A stretch of DNA of 64,000 nucleotides from Actinomycetota bacterium (GTDB taxonomy: Bacteria; Actinomycetota; Actinomycetes; Actinomycetales; Microbacteriaceae). The position numbers were made by a program, and so were the translations under genes. This document shows, piece after piece, positions 11,650 to 20,159 of the stretch. The notes beneath the pieces were generated by a model. It was not told the origin of the DNA, searched no databases, and saw only the letters and a program-made list of their open reading frames with translations. The stretch is from assembly GCA_020160915.1 (NCBI GenBank), contig JAIUPK010000003.1, positions 248,001-312,000 of the forward strand, in the 5' to 3' direction. Each line of letters opens with the position of its first letter. Position 1 is the stretch's first letter.

Positions 11650-12863
11650 CCGATCAGCAGACGATGACTCGGCCAGCGATCGGCCAGCCAGCCGCCGACA
11701 CCGCGGTGCTGACCCCGCGGGCGCGCACCGTGCTGCGCCGCTGGCTGTTCTGGATCGGCGCCGGGCTCGTCGCCCTGGTGATCGGCGTTCTCGCCTTCGC
11801 GTTTGCTGGCTCGGCGGCCGCGGGCGGCTACCTCGACCCCGAGAGTGCCGCACCGCAGGGGTCGATGGCCGTCGCCGAGGTGCTCCGTCAGCAGGGCGTC
11901 ACCGTCGTGGTCACGACCAGCCTCGAAGATACTCAGCAGGCCATTCAGTCGCCCGACGCGACCTCGCTGTTCGTGTACGACACCGACCAGTTGCTCGAGG
12001 CCTCGCAGTGGCGCACAGTCGCGGGGCTCACCCACCGGGTGATCATCGCGGACGCTGGCTTCGTCACCCTCCGTGTCGCAGCCCCCGCCGTCGCACAGGC
12101 CGGAGTCGTCGACGGCACGCTGAGCGCTGATTGCGACCTGCCCGTCGTGCAGCGGGCAGAGACCGTCACCGGATCGGGCACCGGCTTCCGGGTGGTCGAC
12201 GACGCAGCGACCGCCACCGCCTGCCTCGGCAGCGGCGACGGGGTGTTCTCGCTCGTCGAGGTGCCGCGCGGTGAGGGCACTGTCGCGATCCTGGGCGCCA
12301 CCGACGCCGTCACGAACGAGCAGGTCGTCGACAACGGCAACGCCGCCTTCGCCCTCGGCCTGCTCGGCGAGGACGAGACCCTCGTCTGGTACCTGCCGAG
12401 CTTCGCTGACGTGGAGTCGACGGGACCTGCGACCCTCGGCGAACTCACTCCGCCCTGGGTGACGCCCGCTCTCAGCCTGCTCGTCATCGCCGTCATCGCG
12501 GCGGCCGTGTGGCGCGGTCGGCGGCTCGGCCCTCTGGTGATCGAGAATCTGCCGGTGACGGTGCGGGCGAGTGAGACCATGCAGGGTCGTGCGCGGCTCT
12601 ACGAACGCTCGAACGCACGGTTGCGCGCGCTCGATGCGTTGCGCGTCGGCTCGGTGCAGCGACTGGCCGCGACCTGCGGGCTGTCCCGGCTCGCCAGCGT
12701 CGACGACGTGATCGGGGCGGTAGCTGCGGCGACCGGCGGGCAGGTGGGTGCGATCCGGGGTCTGCTCGTCGACGACATCCCGACCACCGATCGTGACCTG
12801 CTCGCACTGTCGGATGCCCTGCTCACCCTGGAGCGCGAGGTCACCCGCGCGCTGCGCCCCTGA
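11646..12863 (+). CDS. DUF4350 domain protein
   Basis: A 405-residue membrane-anchored protein. TM1 is near residues 32-58, followed by a large external/periplasmic-side domain of the DUF4350 type (about 65-260). A second TM is near 275-297, and a ~105-residue cytoplasmic tail follows. The start codon GTG overlaps the preceding TGA, which suggests tight translational coupling. It belongs to the MoxR cluster, where DUF4350 is thought to be a substrate or partner of the AAA ATPase; that is inference from context. Confidence 0.85.
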   Translation: MTDQQTMTRPAIGQPAADTAVLTPRARTVLRRWLFWIGAGLVALVIGVLAFAFAGSAAAGGYLDPESAAPQGSMAVAEVLRQQGVTVVVTTSLEDTQQAIQSPDATSLFVYDTDQLLEASQWRTVAGLTHRVIIADAGFVTLRVAAPAVAQAGVVDGTLSADCDLPVVQRAETVTGSGTGFRVVDDAATATACLGSGDGVFSLVEVPRGEGTVAILGATDAVTNEQVVDNGNAAFALGLLGEDETLVWYLPSFADVESTGPATLGELTPPWVTPALSLLVIAVIAAAVWRGRRLGPLVIENLPVTVRASETMQGRARLYERSNARLRALDALRVGSVQRLAATCGLSRLASVDDVIGAVAAATGGQVGAIRGLLVDDIPTTDRDLLALSDALLTLEREVTRALRP

Positions 12864-12902
12864 CCGTCCCTGCCGCCGAGCCATCCACCGAACCGACAAC
12901 CG

Positions 12903-12949
12903 CCCAACCGAGAACCCACCCAACCGAGAACCCGCCCAACCGAATAGGA
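12903..12949. repeat. 16-bp tandem repeat upstream of moxR
   Basis: CCCAACCGAGAACCCA (12903-12918) is followed directly by the same 16-mer ending in G (12919-12934) and a partial third copy (CCCAACCGA, 12935-12943). It fills part of the 98-nt gap between the DUF4350 and moxR genes. Confidence 0.75.
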
Positions 12950-12955
12950 CAGAAT
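12950..12955 (+). promoter_or_regulatory. Possible leaderless -10 for moxR
   Basis: CAGAAT, one base from TAGAAT, lies exactly 6 nt before the moxR ATG. It would give moxR an internal leaderless promoter inside the operon. No strong SD is seen before this ATG. Confidence 0.3.
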
Positions 12956-12961
12956 CGTTCC

Positions 12962-13918
12962 ATGACTGACACTCAACTGCGCGACGCGTTCGCGAAGCTG
13001 CGCACCGAGGTGGGCAAGGCCGTCGTCGGACAGGATGCCGCGGTCACCGGCCTCACCATCGCCCTGCTCGCGGGCGGGCACGTGCTGCTCGAGGGCGTTC
13101 CCGGTGTCGCGAAGACGCTGCTCGTGCGCACCCTCAGCCACACCCTGAAGCTCGACACCAAGCGGGTGCAGTTCACCCCCGACCTGATGCCCGGTGACCT
13201 CACCGGCTCGCTGGTGTACGACTCGAAGGCGGGTGAGTTCGAGTTCCGCGAGGGGCCGGTGTTCACCAACATCCTGCTCGCCGACGAGATCAACCGCACG
13301 CCGCCGAAGACCCAGTCGGCACTGCTGGAGGCCATGGAGGAGCGCCAGGTCTCGGTGGATGGCGTGACGCGCAAGCTGCCCGTGCCGTTCATGGTCGCGG
13401 CGACGATGAACCCGATCGAGTACGAGGGCACCTACACGCTGCCCGAGGCACAGCTCGACCGGTTCCTGCTCAAGCTCGTGCTCGACCTGCCCGAGCGTGA
13501 CAACGAGGTGGAGGTGCTCACCAGGCACGCCGCCGGCTTCAACCCGCGCGACCTCAAGGCCGCAGGCGTCACCCCCGTGCTCGATGCCAAGCAGCTCGCC
13601 GCGGCGCAGGCCGCCGTCGCCAAGGTCGGCGCCAGCGCTGACGTACTGGCGTACGCCGTCGACCTCGCCCGTGCCACCCGACAGAGCCCCTCGGTGAAGC
13701 TCGGAGTGAGCCCGCGCGGGTCTACGGCACTGCTGGCCGCAGCGAAGGCGTGGGCGTGGCTCAACGGGTTCGATGCGATCACCCCGGACCACGTGCAGGC
13801 GATGGTGTTGCCCGTCATGCGGCACCGAATCCAGCTGCGGCCGGAGGCCGAGCTCGAGGGCGTCTCGGCCGACACGATCCTGCGCGCGATTCTGCAGCAG
13901 GTGCAGGTGCCGATCTAA
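12962..13918 (+). CDS. MoxR-family AAA+ ATPase
   Basis: A 318-residue AAA+ ATPase of the MoxR/RavA clade. Walker A is GVPGVAKT (45-52) and Walker B lies in ILLADEINR, followed by the sensor-1 region VAATMNPIEYEGTYTLPEAQLDRF. The C-terminal helical lid is present. MoxR ATPases act as chaperones that mature metal-dependent or membrane-bound complexes. The DUF58 protein encoded 4 nt downstream (MIDAS-like fold) is the usual client or partner. A clear standalone start at ATG 12962, perhaps with its own leaderless promoter. Confidence 0.95.
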   Translation: MTDTQLRDAFAKLRTEVGKAVVGQDAAVTGLTIALLAGGHVLLEGVPGVAKTLLVRTLSHTLKLDTKRVQFTPDLMPGDLTGSLVYDSKAGEFEFREGPVFTNILLADEINRTPPKTQSALLEAMEERQVSVDGVTRKLPVPFMVAATMNPIEYEGTYTLPEAQLDRFLLKLVLDLPERDNEVEVLTRHAAGFNPRDLKAAGVTPVLDAKQLAAAQAAVAKVGASADVLAYAVDLARATRQSPSVKLGVSPRGSTALLAAAKAWAWLNGFDAITPDHVQAMVLPVMRHRIQLRPEAELEGVSADTILRAILQQVQVPI

Positions 13919-13922
13919 GCGC

Positions 13923-15230
13923 ATGGCCGTCTCGGGGTGGTTCGTTCTGCTGGTGGCGTTCGGCGTTGTGCCGATCGCCGTCTCGGGCGACCCCGCGATG
14001 TTCCTCTACTGGCTGGCGTTCTGCCTCGTTGTCGGGTTCATCGACCTCGCCATCGCGGCGTCTCCGCGCGCGGTGCGACTCGAACGCGACCTGCCGTCGC
14101 GCCTGCGCCTCGGCGAGACGGTGCAGTCAACGCTGCTCGTCACCAACACCGGCAGGCGCGGGATGCACGGCCTCATCCGCGACGGCTGGCCCCCCTCGGC
14201 CGGCGCAACCCCGCGGCGCACCCGCCTGGCCGTTCCCGCCGGCGAGCGCCGCGCGATCACGACAACGCTCACCCCGTTCCGTCGGGGCGAGCGCCGCGCG
14301 GCCCACGTGACCATCCGATCGTTCGGCCCGCTGCGCCTCTGGGCGCGGCAGGCGACGCTGTCGGTGCCCGGGGCGGTGCTCGTGCTGCCGCCGTTCAACT
14401 CCCGCAAGCACCTGCCCTCGCGGCTGGCCCGCCTGCGCGAGCTGGATGGCGCGACGAGCGTCATGGTGCGCGGCCAGGGCACCGAGTTCGACAGTCTGCG
14501 CGACTACGTGCGCGGCGACGACGTGCGCTCGATCGACTGGCGGGCGACCGCTCGGCGCGCCGCGGCATCCGGGCCGGGCTTGGTCGTGCGCACCTGGCGA
14601 CCCGAGCGCGACCGACGAGTCGTGATCATCGTCGACAGCGGGCGCACCTCGGCGGCGCGCATCGACAACGAGCCGCGCATCGACACCGCGTTCGAGTCGG
14701 CGCTGCTGCTCGGCGCTCTCGCGTCCAGCGCGGGTGACCGCGTCGACCTCGTGATCTTCGACCGCCGGGTTCGCGCCCGAGTGCAGGGAGCCACCGGCGC
14801 AGAACTGCTCTCGCGCATGGTGTCGAGCATGGCGCCGGTCGAACCCGAACTCATCGAGATGGACTGGTCGGCGGTGCCGTCCCTCGTGCGCTCGGTGACC
14901 CCGCACCGGGCCCTCGTGGTGCTCGCCACCACGATCGACGCGCCCGGGGCGTCCCGCGGCCTGCTGTCGGTGCTGCCCCAGTTGACGCGCCGACACACGG
15001 TGGTCGTGTCATCCGTCACCGACCCCACGGTCCTGGATGCCACGCACTCCCGCACCACGCGGGACGAGGTGTACCTGGCCGCCGCCGCGGAGCGCGCGCT
15101 CCTCGACCAGGAGCGGGTGGCCGCCGCCATCCGCCAACTCGGCGGGGATGTCGTGACCGGGGCTCCGCAGGAACTGCCGCCCGCGCTCGCGGATCGTTAC
15201 ATCGCGCTCAAGGCGGCCGGCCGGCTCTGA
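13923..15230 (+). CDS. DUF58 domain protein
   Basis: A 435-residue protein with two N-terminal TM helices (about 3-45), a beta-rich middle part and the DUF58 core. The core contains the GTEFDSLRDYVRGDDVRSID motif followed by a vWA-like domain (VVIIVDSGRTS). It is the standard partner of MoxR. ATG 13923 follows the moxR stop by 4 nt. The 3' end overlaps the 3' end of the catalase gene on the other strand by 34 nt, which is unusual. Confidence 0.92.
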   Translation: MAVSGWFVLLVAFGVVPIAVSGDPAMFLYWLAFCLVVGFIDLAIAASPRAVRLERDLPSRLRLGETVQSTLLVTNTGRRGMHGLIRDGWPPSAGATPRRTRLAVPAGERRAITTTLTPFRRGERRAAHVTIRSFGPLRLWARQATLSVPGAVLVLPPFNSRKHLPSRLARLRELDGATSVMVRGQGTEFDSLRDYVRGDDVRSIDWRATARRAAASGPGLVVRTWRPERDRRVVIIVDSGRTSAARIDNEPRIDTAFESALLLGALASSAGDRVDLVIFDRRVRARVQGATGAELLSRMVSSMAPVEPELIEMDWSAVPSLVRSVTPHRALVVLATTIDAPGASRGLLSVLPQLTRRHTVVVSSVTDPTVLDATHSRTTRDEVYLAAAAERALLDQERVAAAIRQLGGDVVTGAPQELPPALADRYIALKAAGRL

Positions 15231-16669
15231 CCCGGCCCAGTCTGACCGCTCACGGCGGCGCCGAGATCGGCATCCACCGACGTCCAGTAGGCGTCGAATC
15301 GCTCGACGATGCCGGGCACGGTCAGCAGAGCCCGCTGACCGCGCAGGGTCGCGTGCAATCGGTCACGCGAGTCGACGGTGAGAACGTCACGGTAGAGCGT
15401 GCCGGCCTGACCGAAGTCGGAATCCTCGGAGTGCAGGCTCGCCGCGGCGCGCATCAGCTCGCCATCAGACTCCCAACGCGAATCGAGGCCTGATTCCGGC
15501 ACCGCCACCGGACCGCCGAACGAGTTCGGCGCGTAGACGGGCAAGCTCGCCGGGGCGAACCGCGCGCGGGCGGCGCCATCCTGGCTGTAACTGTGCGTGG
15601 TGACGCGCGGCGAGTTGACCGGTACCTCGGCGAAGTTCGCGCCGACCCGGTACCTCTGGGAGTCGGGATAGGCAAACACGCGAGCCATGAGCATCTTGTC
15701 GGGGCTGATGCCGACACCGCGCACGGTGTTGCCCGGTGAGAAGGCGGCCTGCTCGATCTCGGCGAAGAAGTTCTCCGGATTGCGGTTCAGGGTGTGAGTG
15801 CCGACCGGGATGAGCGGGAAGTCGGCGTGCGGCCAGACCTTCGTGACGTCGAACGGATTGAACCGGTAGGTCTTCGCGGTCTCGAATGGCATGACCTGCA
15901 CCTTCAGGTCCCACGACGGGAAGTCGCCGCGCGCGATCGACTCGTGGAGGTCACGGCGGTAGTGATCGGCATCGGCGCCGGCGATGAGCTCGGCCTCGGC
16001 GGCATCCAGAGCGTGATCGCCCTGGTTGGTGACGAAGTGGTACTTCACCCACGAGCGCTCGCCGGACTCGGAGGTCCACTGGAAGGTGTGCGAGCCGAAG
16101 CCGTTCATCTCGCGCCACGACCGTGGCAGACCCCGGTCGCCCATGAGGTACAGCACCTGGTGGGCGGACTCGGGCGAGAGCGTCCAGAAGTCCCACTGCA
16201 TGTCGGCGTCGCGCAGCCCCGAACCGGGCAGCCGCTTCTGGGAGTGGATGAAGTCGGGAAACTTCATCGCGTCACGGATGAAGAATACCGGGGTGTTGTT
16301 GCCCACGATGTCGTAGTTGCCGTCAGTCGTGTAGAAGCGCACCGAGAAGCCGCGCACGTCGCGCCAGGTGTCGGGCGAACCCTGCTCACCGGCGACACTG
16401 GAGAAGCGCTGCAGCGTCGGCGTGACCGTGCCCGGCTGGAACACTGCCGCGCAGGTGTACTCGGACACATCACCCGTGACAACGAACTCGCCGTGCGCCC
16501 CGCCGCCCTTCGCGTGCACCACCCGCTCCGGGATGCGCTCGCGGTGGAACTGCGCGAGCTTCTCCAGCAGGTACCGGTCGTGGAGAACTGTTGCGCCGTC
16601 CGGCCCGACGGTGAGGGACTCGGAGTCGCTGGCGACGGGCGCTCCGGACTGGGTTGTCGTGGCATCCAT
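15197..16669 (-). CDS. katA: Monofunctional haem catalase
   Basis: A 490-residue clade-3-sized (small subunit) catalase that converts hydrogen peroxide to water and oxygen. The active-site His52 sits in ERVVHAKGGGAHGEF. The conserved Asn lies in the NNTPVFFIRD segment, and the proximal haem-ligand motif is RVFAYPD. Length and motifs are complete. I start it at ATG 16669, giving MDATTTQSG, with GAAGG 9 nt upstream. It is divergent from an aquaporin gene across a 161-nt promoter region, and its 3' end runs 34 nt into the DUF58 gene. It interrupts the usual DUF58-SpoIIM adjacency. Confidence 0.95.
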   Translation of the reverse strand: MDATTTQSGAPVASDSESLTVGPDGATVLHDRYLLEKLAQFHRERIPERVVHAKGGGAHGEFVVTGDVSEYTCAAVFQPGTVTPTLQRFSSVAGEQGSPDTWRDVRGFSVRFYTTDGNYDIVGNNTPVFFIRDAMKFPDFIHSQKRLPGSGLRDADMQWDFWTLSPESAHQVLYLMGDRGLPRSWREMNGFGSHTFQWTSESGERSWVKYHFVTNQGDHALDAAEAELIAGADADHYRRDLHESIARGDFPSWDLKVQVMPFETAKTYRFNPFDVTKVWPHADFPLIPVGTHTLNRNPENFFAEIEQAAFSPGNTVRGVGISPDKMLMARVFAYPDSQRYRVGANFAEVPVNSPRVTTHSYSQDGAARARFAPASLPVYAPNSFGGPVAVPESGLDSRWESDGELMRAAASLHSEDSDFGQAGTLYRDVLTVDSRDRLHATLRGQRALLTVPGIVERFDAYWTSVDADLGAAVSGQTGPGQSRPAALSAM

Positions 16670-16754
16670 GGGACCGACCTTCGCTCGCGCCCGAGCGTGA
16701 AGGCGATGGGCCGATCGTGCTCCCCCTACCTGACCGACCTCACAGACTCGCGAC

Positions 16755-16792
16755 GCGGCGGCCCACCCGCCGCACGTCAGGAGCGATAAGGT
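16755..16792 (+). promoter_or_regulatory. Catalase/aquaporin divergent region: inverted repeat and -10
   Basis: GCGGCGG (16755-16761) pairs with CCGCCGC (16767-16773), and a TANNNT hexamer TAAGGT follows at 16787-16792 ahead of the aquaporin GTG. The repeat could be an operator, but no match to OxyR, FurA or CatR consensus can be claimed by eye. Confidence 0.3.
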
Positions 16793-16830
16793 CGAGTCGT
16801 TCCCAGCGAACTCAACAGAAAGGCTCCATC

Positions 16831-17586
16831 GTGGCCAAGACCGTCGCCAATGCCGATGTCGATCTCGACACCACCTCCTCGCTGCCGCAGCGAGTGACGG
16901 CCGAGTTGTTCGGCACCTTCCTGCTCGTCTCCGGAGTCGTCGGCACGGCACTCTTCGCGGGCAACTCCGTGGGCATCCTCGGCATCGCACTCGCCGTGGG
17001 CCTGACCGTTGTCGCCGGCGCCTACGCCGTCGGCCACATCTCGGGCGGCCACTTCAATCCGGCCGTCACCATCGGCGCCGCGGCCGCGGGCCGATTCGCC
17101 TGGTCGGATGTCGGCTACTACGTGTTCGCGCAGATCATCGGTGGAGCTCTCGGCACCACCTTCATCTTCGTGCTCGCCGCCAACGGTCCCGCCGGCCTCC
17201 TCGACCAGGTCATGGGCTCCGGGTTCGCAGCCAACGGCTTCGCCGAGCACTCCCCCGGCGGCTTCGGACTCGTCGCCGTGCTGGTCACAGAGGTCGTGCT
17301 GACCGCGGTCTTCCTCTACGTGATCCTCGGCGTGACCGACCGTCGCGCTGCATCCGGCTTCGCGCCGCTGGCGATCGGCCTCACGCTGACCCTCATCCAC
17401 CTAGTCGCCATCCCGGTCTCGGGTGCGTCGGTGAACCCGGCCCGCTCCATCGCGTCCGCCATCTACGGTGGCCCCGATGCGCTCATCCAGCTCTGGGTGT
17501 TCATCGTCGCCCCCATCGTGGGCGCGCTGATCGCCGGCCTCACGTACGGCCGCCTCTTCGACCGCACGGCTGCCAAGGCCGAGTAG
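16831..17586 (+). CDS. Aquaporin (MIP family)
   Basis: A 251-residue six-TM channel with both signature loops, HFNPAVT and SVNPARS, in the two halves of the inverted repeat. The length and the absence of a glycerol-facilitator-type insertion suggest a water-selective AqpZ-like channel. Several such channels also pass hydrogen peroxide. GTG 16831 is preceded by GAAAGG at 16818-16823, which decides the start. Divergent from the catalase gene, which suggests a joint peroxide-related role (inference). Confidence 0.93.
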   Translation: MAKTVANADVDLDTTSSLPQRVTAELFGTFLLVSGVVGTALFAGNSVGILGIALAVGLTVVAGAYAVGHISGGHFNPAVTIGAAAAGRFAWSDVGYYVFAQIIGGALGTTFIFVLAANGPAGLLDQVMGSGFAANGFAEHSPGGFGLVAVLVTEVVLTAVFLYVILGVTDRRAASGFAPLAIGLTLTLIHLVAIPVSGASVNPARSIASAIYGGPDALIQLWVFIVAPIVGALIAGLTYGRLFDRTAAKAE

Positions 17587-17598
17587 CCGCAGTGCTCA

Positions 17599-17630
17599 GG
17601 ATGCCCGGGGTCGGTCGGCCCCGGGCATCC
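17599..17630. terminator. Perfect 12-bp-stem hairpin, bidirectional terminator
   Basis: GGATGCCCGGGG (17599-17610), an 8-nt loop and CCCCGGGCATCC (17619-17630). It lies 13 nt after the aquaporin stop and downstream of the convergent MFS gene. No U-tract on either side. The rest of the gap to 17800 is GC-rich and shows no gene. Confidence 0.75.
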
Positions 17631-17800
17631 GCGCGTTAAGGCGCTCGCGGCGGCGCGAAGAGCAGCACGGGCCGCGATGCGCGGAACGCGCGCGGCACGC
17701 CGCTCAGGGATAACCCGCCGCGCCGCGCCGTGCCAGATTCGTGCATCTGCACACGCCACCGACCGCGGCCGGGCGCGGCCGGGCGCGATCGGCGCCAGCG

Positions 17801-19075
17801 CTACTGCTCCACGAGCTCGGTCGGCAGAGTGCGCATGCGCGTGATCGGCGAGAACAGCACCCAGAACGAGCCGACGGCGGTGCCCACGACGCCGATCCAC
17901 ATGGTCGGCAGGATGCCGATCGTTGACCCGAGCGCCCCAGCCGCAAGCGCGCCGATCGGCATGACGCCCCAGACGACGAAGCGAATGGATGCGTTCATAC
18001 GCCCGAGCAGGCGGGCGGGCGTGAGCCGCTGCCTCGCGGTGACCTGCGTGATGTTGTAGACCAGCACGAGGAACGAGTTCACGAACGACCCGAGGATGAG
18101 TATCGGCAGGGCGACACCGGGGAACGTTCCGGCGAGCGGTATCGCAGCGGATGCCGCAGCCATCGCTAGGGCGGACAGCGACACCGCGGTACCCTCCCCC
18201 ACGTGCTTGGTCACCCACGGTGTAGCGAGCGCCCCGAGCAAGCCGCCGACGGAGCCGATCCCCATGATGAGGCCGAAGCTTGCGGGCGACAACACGAGTT
18301 CGCGCAGGATGAGGATGGCCTCGAGGGTGCCGACGAGCATCCCGAACAGGTTGGAGGTGCCGGTGGTGAGGGTGATGCGCCACAGCACCGGGTGTCGGAA
18401 CACGAACCGCAGCCCCTCGGCGATCTCGCGACGAAGGCTCTCTCGCTCAGCAGCCGGGCGCAACGTCTCGGTGTCACGCACTCGGGAGAGCGCGAACGCC
18501 GAACCGACGAACGAGATCGCGTCGGCGATGAGCAGCACTGGCGCGGTGAGGATGGTCAGCAGCAGGCCGGCCAGGCCGGGGCCGCCGATGCGACTGATCT
18601 GGCCCGTGGTCTCCAGCAGCGAGTTGCCCGCCCCGACCAAGGGCCCCGGAAGCAGAACGGGCACGAAGCTCTGATACGAGACATCGAAGAACACCGTTGC
18701 CACGCCGATCACCGTGGCGATGACGATGAGATGCCAGATCTCGAGCACACCCGCGAACCACAGCACCGGCACCGCCGCGAGGAACAACGCACGAATGAGG
18801 TCGGCGGCGATCATCACGCGGCGCTTGCGCATGCGGTCGATCCACGCGCCGGCGGGCAGTCCGACGACGAGGAATGCCGCCGTTTCGGCCGCCGTCAGAA
18901 CACCGACCTGGAATTCGGTGGCATGCAGCAGCGTGACGGCGATGACGGGGATCGCCAGCTGCGTGAACTGGGTACCGAGCTGACTGATCGCGTCCCCGCC
19001 CCAGAGCCAGAGGAAGTTGCGATTGCGCAGCAGTTGGCGGCGTGGGGCGTCGGCGGTGGCATCCGCGGTGGTCAT
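17801..19075 (-). CDS. MFS transporter, EntS/MFS_3-like
   Basis: A 424-residue major facilitator with 12 predicted TM helices. The loop 2-3 motif is GLPAGAWIDRMRKRRV, the MFS signature of the EntS/MFS_3 subfamily, which exports siderophores or small drugs. The substrate cannot be read from sequence. ATG 19075 follows an open stretch with no closer alternative. It stands alone between the aquaporin (convergent, with a hairpin terminator between) and the SpoIIM gene. Confidence 0.9.
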   Translation of the reverse strand: MTTADATADAPRRQLLRNRNFLWLWGGDAISQLGTQFTQLAIPVIAVTLLHATEFQVGVLTAAETAAFLVVGLPAGAWIDRMRKRRVMIAADLIRALFLAAVPVLWFAGVLEIWHLIVIATVIGVATVFFDVSYQSFVPVLLPGPLVGAGNSLLETTGQISRIGGPGLAGLLLTILTAPVLLIADAISFVGSAFALSRVRDTETLRPAAERESLRREIAEGLRFVFRHPVLWRITLTTGTSNLFGMLVGTLEAILILRELVLSPASFGLIMGIGSVGGLLGALATPWVTKHVGEGTAVSLSALAMAAASAAIPLAGTFPGVALPILILGSFVNSFLVLVYNITQVTARQRLTPARLLGRMNASIRFVVWGVMPIGALAAGALGSTIGILPTMWIGVVGTAVGSFWVLFSPITRMRTLPTELVEQ

Positions 19076-19147
19076 GGGTGATCCGTCATTGGTGATCCGT
19101 CATGGGCACTCGGCCAGGGCAGTCAGTCATGGAGGATCCGTCATGGA

Positions 19148-20143
19148 TCATCCGGCGACCAGCTGCCGTGCCCCCGATTCGAACTCCTCGAGATCGCCGG
19201 TCTCGCCAGCGCGGGCGGCGCGACCGCCGACCACCCACTGGTAGACGAGGAACGCCGACAGTGCGATCGTGCCGATGCCGATCTTGATCACCCACGGCCA
19301 GTCCTGGCGGGTGACGAAGCCCTCGATGACGCCGGAGACCAGCAGAGCAAGCGCGAGCCCGATGACGATCGTGAACAGCGCGCGACCGGTGTGCGCGAGG
19401 GACTGCGCGCGCGTTCGCGTGCCCGGGGCGATCCAGGCCCAGAAGATGCGAAGCCCGGCGGCGCCGGCGACGAAGATCGAGTACAGCTCCAGCTGGCCGT
19501 GCGGCGCGATGTAGAGGAAGAACTGGTCGAGATGGCCGAACTCCGACATGATGGCGGCGCTCAGGCCGAGGTTCTGGGCGTTGCTGAGCAGCACCGCGGG
19601 CGTGAACACCCCGAGGATACCCAAGCCGATCGCCTGGGCGGCGACCCAGGCGTTGTTGGTCCACACCTGCGCCGTGAACGAACTACCGGAGTAGTTCGAG
19701 TAGTAGGCGATGAAGTCTTCCTCCGCGAACTGACGGCGCTCCTCCGGGGTGAGCAGCCCGGCCAGCACGGCGGGGTTGGAGATGGCCCACCACGCATAGA
19801 TGAACGCGACAACGAAGGTCGCGAGAGCCACAGCGAGTGTCAACCAGCGGATGCTGTACAGCGCCGCGGGCAGCTGCGCCGCGAAGAACTTCGGAATCTG
19901 GCTGAGCACATTGGCGGATGCCCCGGTGAACCGCAACCGCGCCCTGCTCAGTGACAGCGACAGCCTGTCGCCCTGAGCCGACTCACCAACAGTGGTGCGG
20001 ATCACGGAGAGCTGGCTCGCACCGGACTGGTAGTGGTCGATGAGTTCGTCGGCCTCGACCCCGCTGAAGCGACGCTTCGCGGCGAGCCGGGCAAGGCGAT
20101 CCCACTCTTCGCGGTGTGCGGCGGAGTAGGCGTCGAGGTCCAT
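19148..20143 (-). CDS. SpoIIM-family membrane protein (stage II sporulation protein M)
   Basis: A 331-residue protein. A ~100-residue cytoplasmic N-terminus (MDLDAYSAAHREEWDRL; ADELIDHYQSGASQLSVIRT) precedes several TM helices of the SpoIIM domain, with the last helices near residues 255-315. In non-sporulating actinomycetes this family regularly accompanies MoxR/DUF58/RDD genes; its function is unknown there. ATG 20143 is preferred because homologues begin at MDLDAY; a longer start at 20161 is possible. Divergent from the RDD gene with only 16 nt between starts. Confidence 0.88.
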   Translation of the reverse strand: MDLDAYSAAHREEWDRLARLAAKRRFSGVEADELIDHYQSGASQLSVIRTTVGESAQGDRLSLSLSRARLRFTGASANVLSQIPKFFAAQLPAALYSIRWLTLAVALATFVVAFIYAWWAISNPAVLAGLLTPEERRQFAEEDFIAYYSNYSGSSFTAQVWTNNAWVAAQAIGLGILGVFTPAVLLSNAQNLGLSAAIMSEFGHLDQFFLYIAPHGQLELYSIFVAGAAGLRIFWAWIAPGTRTRAQSLAHTGRALFTIVIGLALALLVSGVIEGFVTRQDWPWVIKIGIGTIALSAFLVYQWVVGGRAARAGETGDLEEFESGARQLVAG

Positions 20144-20147
20144 CTGC

Positions 20148-20153
20148 TTAAAT
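20148..20153 (+). promoter_or_regulatory. Possible leaderless -10 for the RDD gene
   Basis: TTAAAT ends 6 nt before the ATG at 20160. It deviates from TANNNT at one base, and the promoter would lie inside the SpoIIM start region. Confidence 0.25.
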
Positions 20154-20159
20154 GATCGC

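Noticed and set aside
17463-18383. Open frame antisense to the aquaporin end and over the MFS gene
   Set aside because: Arg/His/Ala-rich shadow translation; the MFS frame has clear TM helices and motifs.
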